This document shows positions 40,201 to 43,952 of a DNA stretch of 43,952 nucleotides, piece after piece (the first letter of the stretch is position 1; every line of letters begins with the position of its first letter). Under the pieces are notes generated by a model that was not told where the DNA came from, searched no databases, and saw only the letters and a list, made by a program, of their open reading frames with translations. Source of the DNA: an uncultured Eubacterium sp. (GTDB lineage Bacteria > Bacillota > Clostridia > Lachnospirales > Lachnospiraceae); NCBI GenBank assembly GCA_910577295.1, contig CAJTLS010000020.1:1-43952 (forward strand), in the 5' to 3' direction. The position numbers and the translations under genes were made by a program.

Positions 40201-41443
40201 AAATGCAGTCAACCTGCGGCTCGAAAAAAGAAGCGGCGTAATAATGAGAAACCGTTTCCACTTCTCCCTCGTCCAGCATAAGGGCGGACTGAATCAGCGC
40301 CTCTCCATAACCGGTAGAGCATGAACGGACGATGTTGACTCCCTCCGGCAGAAGCTCGTAAATTTCCTTAATTGCCTTAATGGTTGTCTTGAGAGGACTT
40401 CCGTTGTTGTTGTCATAAAACGAGTATAACAGGGAACCGTCCTCGCCGACAAGTGCGACTTTCGTTGTTGTGGAACCGGCGTCCACGCCTAAAAAGGCAT
40501 TTCCTTCATAAGTGTCTAAATCCCTTTTCGATACATTATGGACATTATGTTCTTCCAGAAAGGCCTCGTATTCTTTTTCATTTTGAAAGAGAGGTTCCAT
40601 GCGTGTTACTTCAAACTCAAGTTTAATTTCGTGAGATAGTCTATGCGTCAGTTTACCTAATGTGGTGGCGCCTTTGTCTTCCGCATTCATGGCAGCGCCG
40701 CTTGCGGCAAACAGGTGGGAATTGTCCGGTGCGATAATGGCGTCGCCTTTCAAATTCAGTGTGCGGATAAAAGCGTTTTTCAGCTCCGTCAGAAAATGAA
40801 GCGGCCCGCCGAGAAAAGCCACGTTTCCGCGGATTGGTTTGCCGCAGGCGAGTCCGCTTATTGTCTGGTTTACGACTGCCTGAAAGATGGAAGCAGCCAA
40901 GTCAGCTTTGGACGCCCCCTCGTTAATCAGGGGCTGAATGTCGGTTTTGGCGAACACGCCGCAGCGGGAGGCAATCGGATATAAAGCCTGATAATCTTTG
41001 GCGTACTCATTCAGACCGGCGGCGTCTGTCTTTAACAGGGTAGCCATCTGGTCGATAAAAGAGCCCGTGCCGCCGGCGCAGATACCATTCATCCGCTGCT
41101 CGATTCCATCGGTAAAATAGATGATTTTGGCATCTTCTCCTCCCAATTCAATCGCTACATCCGTATGCGGGGCATAACTTTTTAAAGAAGTTGCCACACT
41201 GATAACTTCCTGTACGAAAGGGATATCCAGATGATTGGAAATGGTTAATCCGCCCGAACCGGTAATCATAGGGAGGATTTCGCAATCTCCCAATGCATCA
41301 TATGCCCGCTCTATAATATTTTTTAATGTTTCCTGTATATTCGCAAAGTGCCTTTCATAGGCAGAAAAGATAATTTGGTTCCCGTCATCAAGGATAGCAA
41401 TTTTGACAGTGGTGGAACCGATATCGATACCTACTCTGTACAT
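37220..41443 (-). CDS. Fused double acyl-CoA dehydratase activase-like ATPase with dehydratase-like domains
   Basis: The 1407-residue protein joins two ASKHA ATPase domains of the BadF/BcrA/HgdC type. The first (about 1-260) has GIDIGSTTVKIAIL and NGICAGGTGSFIDQMA; the second (about 318-580) has GVDAGSTTTKVALV and NEACSSGCGSFIETFA. A DUF2229-type segment and a region related to 2-hydroxyacyl-CoA dehydratase subunits (about 640-1407) follow, with cysteine motifs CKGCTNQC, ESECYPAKL, NNDACYPS and GGGCRATNY that could hold iron-sulphur clusters. Relatives use ATP to push an electron at very low potential into a dehydratase cluster. The substrate of this fused class is not established. GGAGG precedes ATG 41443. 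Confidence 0.85.
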   Translation of the reverse strand: MYRVGIDIGSTTVKIAILDDGNQIIFSAYERHFANIQETLKNIIERAYDALGDCEILPMITGSGGLTISNHLDIPFVQEVISVATSLKSYAPHTDVAIELGGEDAKIIYFTDGIEQRMNGICAGGTGSFIDQMATLLKTDAAGLNEYAKDYQALYPIASRCGVFAKTDIQPLINEGASKADLAASIFQAVVNQTISGLACGKPIRGNVAFLGGPLHFLTELKNAFIRTLNLKGDAIIAPDNSHLFAASGAAMNAEDKGATTLGKLTHRLSHEIKLEFEVTRMEPLFQNEKEYEAFLEEHNVHNVSKRDLDTYEGNAFLGVDAGSTTTKVALVGEDGSLLYSFYDNNNGSPLKTTIKAIKEIYELLPEGVNIVRSCSTGYGEALIQSALMLDEGEVETVSHYYAASFFEPQVDCILDIGGQDMKCIKIKNHSVDSVQLNEACSSGCGSFIETFARSLNYEVKDFAKLALFAENPIDLGSRCTVFMNSKVKQAQKEGATVADISAGLAISVIKNALLKVIKLTSPKDLGNNVVVQGGTFYNDAVLRSFERVSGCRAVRPDIAGIMGAFGAALIAREHYEEGMETTMLSLEEIIELKFESSMARCKGCTNQCRLTINRFTGGRQFISGNRCERGLGKEKSNDDIPNLYAYKNERIFDYYKPLSPDKAYRGKVGIPRVLNMYENYPYWFTFFTELGYEVVLSPASNRKIYSLGIESIPSESECYPAKLAHGHISWLLKHNIDYIFYPCVPYERKEFDEAGNHYNCPIVTSYGENIKNNVEELADKNITYQNPFVSFESDKILADELAKYISKENGIDAAEIRQAANKAYQELLQTREDIKTKGEEVLQWMKDNDATGIVLAGRPYHIDPEINHGIPELITSYNIAVLSEDSISHLAKVDRPTIAMDQWMYHSRLYAAASYVRTQENLEMIQLNSFGCGLDAITTDQVNDILTSSNKICTVLKIDEVNNLGAARIRIRSLISAVKDRARKGIKPKLQDSAHKRIEFTKEMKKNYTILAPQMSPIHFDILMPALSACGYNLVQLPTGVGELDYGLKYVNNDACYPSLLVVGQFMKALHSGEYDLNRTALIITQTGGGCRATNYIGFIRRALKKAGMEQIPVISLSAGIEKNSGFQINYRLLKGAIHALIYGDLLMKVVYRTRPYEKVPGSVNALHDKWKARCIEEAKKPRQSRLKKTVQEIVHDFDTIELDETLKKPRVGIVGEILVKFLPAANNHVVELLEAEGAEAVCPDMLDFFMYSSYDSIFKAEHLGFSKTGKWLSNVAIWLLKQFRKPVCKALEDSKRFEAPKSIRQLAEYAEPFVSTGNQTGEGWFLTGEMIELIHSDVPNIVCAQPFGCLPNHVVGKGVIKQLRRAFPEANIVAVDYDPGASEVNQLNRIKLLLATANENLKKNK

Positions 41444-41681
41444 AAGTACCTCCTATTTCTTTTATCATATTATAAAAGTAATCTATATAGTCCACATATA
41501 ATAAAAAAGCGGCGGCTGAAATACACACTGCTCCAAAAGAACGCGAAAGAACTAAAGTTCTTCATGTTTTTTGTTCTACACAAGGTGGATTTTCCTATAA
41601 GATAAAAAACAGCCGTACAAATAGAAAACGGAAAAGTCTGATTTCTTTGCAGACTGTATCAGAGTTTTAAACATTTAAACT
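41444..41681 (-). other. Long leader of the CoA-activase gene, no confirmed gene
   Basis: If transcription starts at the promoter at 41682-41710, the leader is about 230 bases. It contains AAGAAC/GTTCTT (loop around 41553) and AGTCTG/CAGACT (41635-41655) small hairpins and a 31-codon frame from ATG 41565 (MKNFSSFAFF onward) that has no ribosome site. I see no known riboswitch. Confidence 0.4.
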
Positions 41682-41710
41682 ATTATACGACAAAAAGTGA
41701 AGTTTTGCAA
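41682..41710 (-). promoter_or_regulatory. Sigma-A-type promoter for the CoA-activase gene
   Basis: On the minus strand TTGCAA (41710-41705), 17 bases, TATAAT (41687-41682). It is the best promoter in this divergent region and lies about 240 bases before the ATG at 41443. The rest of the gap (41711-41911) holds only the short palindromes TGACAATTTTTGTCA and CCCATAATGGG. Confidence 0.7.
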
Positions 41711-41911
41711 CATAATATGAGCCGGAATACGGGGTAAGTGCCTTACAATTACTTGACAATTTTTGTCAGTGGGGCGGGTCAGGCTATCTTGCCCAGTGAA
41801 AGCCACAAATGATTAAACGATTGCCCATAATGGGATTGTTTCCTGTTAAAATGAACATTTTCCCATATTTGGAATAGGATAATAAAAAAAGCAGGAGTAA
41901 AGGAAGTAATT

Positions 41912-42466
41912 ATGCGACAACGTTTTTGTAATGGAATGATACATGTGATAAAGAAAGGAGATAACCTTTATCAGCTTAGCCGTAAGTACCGCGTGCCGTT
42001 AGCATTGATTTTACGGGCTAATCCATATGTAGATGTGTACAATTTGCAGCCGGGGCAGGAGATTTGTATTCCGATGTCCAGACCAATCATGCCGTTTCCG
42101 GGGGTGCGGCCGCCAAGACCGCGCTCCGACGAGGAAAGAATGGAAATGGAAGAAGAAATGCGGGAAGAGATGAGAGAAGAGATACAGGATGAAATGGAAG
42201 ATGAAAGAGAGGAGCAGCGACGCAGGGCTTCGGAGGCGGATTTGATGATGCGGGGTATGGAGCCGGATATGGATAGGGAAGAAAATCCGATGCCGATGGA
42301 GCAGCAGGAAGATGATGACGGCGTTTATGTTACGAATGGCGTTATGAGTCTGGGAGATGTATTAAAAGAAGTAGGGATGACAACCGATGAGCTGCTGGCG
42401 AACAATCATCCGGATGAAATTATTCTTGCGGCAGACGTTAAGCTTAATATATCAAAGAAAGTTTGA
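41912..42466 (+). CDS. Signal-less LysM protein, possibly spore-associated
   Basis: The 184-residue protein has an N-terminal LysM domain (about 10-55; IHVIKKGDNLYQLSRKYRVP to NLQPGQEICIP), a proline-rich hinge and a highly charged Glu/Met/Arg helix (about 73-110). A C-terminal half-LysM-like segment (MSLGDVLKEVGMTTDELLANN) completes it. No signal peptide or membrane helix is seen, unlike secreted LysM hydrolases. Signal-less LysM proteins in Firmicutes are often spore coat or cortex-associated proteins made in the mother cell; this assignment is inferred. AAAGGAAG precedes ATG 41912. A terminator follows, so it is a single-gene unit. Confidence 0.8.
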   Translation: MRQRFCNGMIHVIKKGDNLYQLSRKYRVPLALILRANPYVDVYNLQPGQEICIPMSRPIMPFPGVRPPRPRSDEERMEMEEEMREEMREEIQDEMEDEREEQRRRASEADLMMRGMEPDMDREENPMPMEQQEDDDGVYVTNGVMSLGDVLKEVGMTTDELLANNHPDEIILAADVKLNISKKV

Positions 42467-42521
42467 CAAAGGAAACCGGAAACAGTAAGATTTTATTTTT
42501 TAACACGTAATAGAAGAAGCC

Positions 42522-42563
42522 GAGGCTTGGACCCTTATATATACGGGGATAAGCCTCTTTTTT
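42522..42563 (+). terminator. Terminator after the LysM gene
   Basis: GAGGCTT (42522-42528) pairs with AAGCCTC (42551-42557), with additional internal CCC/GGGG pairing, followed by six T residues. Confidence 0.88.
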
Positions 42564-42632
42564 ATGATTTGATAATATTGTATCAAAGAAATATATTAAA
42601 ACTAAAAAAACTGCTTAAAAATGTAAAATAAT

Positions 42633-42661
42633 TTGCGGTTTTTCATAAAATATGTTAAAAT
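42633..42661 (+). promoter_or_regulatory. Promoter for the terminal AMP-binding gene
   Basis: TTGCGG (42633-42638), 17 bases, TAAAAT (42656-42661), with an extended -10 TG. It overlaps the far upstream end of the open frame, showing that translation starts later, at ATG 42705. Confidence 0.65.
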
Positions 42662-42704
42662 TATGTTAAAAATAAATATACATGATTGGGTTGGGTTAAA
42701 ACAA

Positions 42705-43907
42705 ATGATAAACAATAGATTAATAGAAACAATATTTTCGGATTTTCAAAATAGTGATAAGTATGCTCTAATATCAGAACATAAAGAAGAGATAACATAT
42801 CGGCAATTGTTTCGCTTAGTAACAGATGTAAGCGTTTATTTAAAGGGTGAACGAGTAGCCTTATTGATTATGAATAATGATGTAGGAGCAGTTGTTTTTT
42901 ATTTAGCTTGTTTAAAGGCAGGAACCATTCCAATTATATTAGATAAAAAAGTGACGGAAACGGAAGTGGAACAATACATAAAAACATATGAGCCGAATTT
43001 TATTTTGCTTCCCTTGGACAGTGAAATGGAAGTTGCGACTGATAGAAGTTCCGATTATGTAAAGACAATAACAATTTATCGTCATGTTCTTTATGAAAAC
43101 ACAGGTGCGGCGGAAAAAGAGATTTTCCCCTTGTTGGCGATATTGCTGCCGACATCTGGAACGACGCATGTTTCCAGACTGGTTCGGATTAGTAAAGAAA
43201 ATATTTATGATAATGCAAAAAATATATGTAATTCATTGCAGATTAGTGAAGAAGATGTTGCCATTACATCAATACCATTATCGTACACGTATGGCTTGTC
43301 GGTGTTACATACTCATCTGTTAAAACATGCGACGATATTGCTCACCGATAAAAGTGTGCTGCAGAAAAAGTTTTGGGATTTCTCGAATCAATATCGGGCA
43401 ACTTCTTTTGCAGGAGTTCCCTATACATATGAGTTACTGGAAAAGAACGGACATATTAATAAGGAAAATACAATAAAAACATATACACAGGCGGGTGGCA
43501 GGCTGCCTGTACGGCTGCAAAAACTTTTTATGGAATATTGTTTGAGAACAGGGAAAAAATTTTATGTCATGTACGGACAGACGGAAGCCACGGCACGAAT
43601 AAGCATTTTGCAGATGGAGTATGCCAGAGAAAAGTTGGGAAGTGTCGGGCAGCCAATTGATGGCGGAAAGGTTTTTATTGAGACACAGGACTCCGTGCAA
43701 AATGAAGGAGAAATTATATATACTGGAAAAAATGTTTGTTTAGGGTATTGTTCCTGCTTAGAGGAACTGAAACGGGAGGATGAAAACGGCGGGGTACTTC
43801 ATACGGGAGACATCGGTTATCTTGATAAAGATGGATTTTTATACATAACGGGGAGAAAATCCGATTTTATAAAAAAGTATGGCAGGAGAATCTGCTTGGT
43901 GAAATGA
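42705..43907 (+). CDS. AMP-binding acyl-adenylate-forming enzyme, frame broken at the C-terminal domain
   Basis: The 400-residue product from ATG 42705 has the full set of N-domain motifs of the acyl-CoA synthetase/AMP-ligase superfamily. These are the ATP loop LLPTSGTTHVSRLV, the A5 motif YGQTEATAR, the A7 motif TGDIGYLDKDG and the hinge ITGRKSD. It activates a carboxylic acid as an acyl-AMP; the substrate is unknown. It ends at GRRICLVK, where relatives continue with about 100 residues including the catalytic lysine. The next frame reads LGEMKK-stop-LLSCKTKFYP, which looks like the expected continuation, so a one-base deletion plus a stop is likely. The ribosome site is weak and the gene is more AT-rich than most neighbours. 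It resembles the protein at 2246-3397. Confidence 0.8.
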   Translation: MINNRLIETIFSDFQNSDKYALISEHKEEITYRQLFRLVTDVSVYLKGERVALLIMNNDVGAVVFYLACLKAGTIPIILDKKVTETEVEQYIKTYEPNFILLPLDSEMEVATDRSSDYVKTITIYRHVLYENTGAAEKEIFPLLAILLPTSGTTHVSRLVRISKENIYDNAKNICNSLQISEEDVAITSIPLSYTYGLSVLHTHLLKHATILLTDKSVLQKKFWDFSNQYRATSFAGVPYTYELLEKNGHINKENTIKTYTQAGGRLPVRLQKLFMEYCLRTGKKFYVMYGQTEATARISILQMEYAREKLGSVGQPIDGGKVFIETQDSVQNEGEIIYTGKNVCLGYCSCLEELKREDENGGVLHTGDIGYLDKDGFLYITGRKSDFIKKYGRRICLVK

Positions 43908-43952
43908 AAAAGTAACTTCTATCTTGTAAAACTAAATTCTATCCCCAAATGA

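Noticed and set aside
41471..41565. 31-codon frame MKNFSSFAFF... on the minus strand
   Set aside because: No Shine-Dalgarno and a composition typical of AT-rich noncoding DNA; noted only within the leader entry.
42633..42704. Upstream extension of the terminal AMP-binding gene
   Set aside because: These 24 codons cover the promoter; family similarity begins after ATG 42705.
1..43952. Prophage, insertion sequence, integrase or toxin-antitoxin genes
   Set aside because: No transposase, integrase, phage structural or recognisable toxin-antitoxin motif was found in any frame provided or read.

Overview
The window looks like chromosomal DNA of an anaerobic, low-to-mid GC Clostridia, most likely a plant-polysaccharide-using member of the Lachnospiraceae. 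This is inferred from gene content: an oxygen-sensitive class III ribonucleotide reductase with its activase, a secreted GH10 xylanase with Thr-Pro linkers, a PxTG-anchored surface protein, a fused CoA-dehydratase-activase protein, AGGAGG-type ribosome sites and sigma-A-like promoters. No phage, transposase or CRISPR array was seen.

Region by region. 1-2.2 kb: the 3' part of a tRNA-Gly(GCC) with its terminator, a maltose-type O-acetyltransferase, an ECF sigma factor and an overlapping membrane protein that is probably its anti-sigma. 2.2-4.4 kb (minus): a degenerate acyl-adenylate-forming protein that ends in a 16-bp fold-back, and Fpg/MutM. 4.6-9.5 kb: three co-directional genes that form a multistep phosphorelay (hybrid kinase, REC-Hpt shuttle, double-REC protein) with no DNA-binding output. 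9.6-15.1 kb: asnS, asnA, an iron alcohol dehydrogenase, a sigma-70-like protein lacking promoter-recognition parts, and mutY, ended by a terminator. 15.1-18.5 kb: nrdD, nrdG and dut behind a strong promoter with a candidate NrdR box pair. 18.5-20.4 kb: leuC and leuD. 20.5-24.5 kb: a membrane-anchored trigger-factor-like isomerase, an unknown membrane protein and an OmpR-type two-component pair. 24.5-30.6 kb: a lipoprotein, a bacterial PH-domain protein, cheV, a zinc-ribbon membrane protein with acidic repeats, hisH, hisF and ung, closed by a bidirectional terminator. 30.7-37.1 kb: a calcium-binding-repeat protein (minus), the xylanase gene interrupted by one in-frame TAG, and a long-stalked wall-anchored surface protein with a possible pseudoknot leader. 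37.2-41.4 kb (minus): a 1407-residue double ASKHA ATPase with CoA-dehydratase-like domains. 41.9-43.9 kb: a signal-less LysM protein and a second AMP-binding enzyme whose frame breaks at the domain hinge near the window edge.

Most genes are housekeeping (nucleotide supply, Leu/His/Asn metabolism, base-excision repair) mixed with signalling and cell-surface functions. The most unusual items are the truncated sigma-70-like protein coupled to mutY, the output-less phosphorelay ending in a degenerate GGDEF-like domain, the nonsense-split xylanase, the two AMP-binding proteins that both stop at the A8 hinge, and the pseudoknot-like leader before the surface protein. All identifications come from reading motifs by eye; no database search was run.
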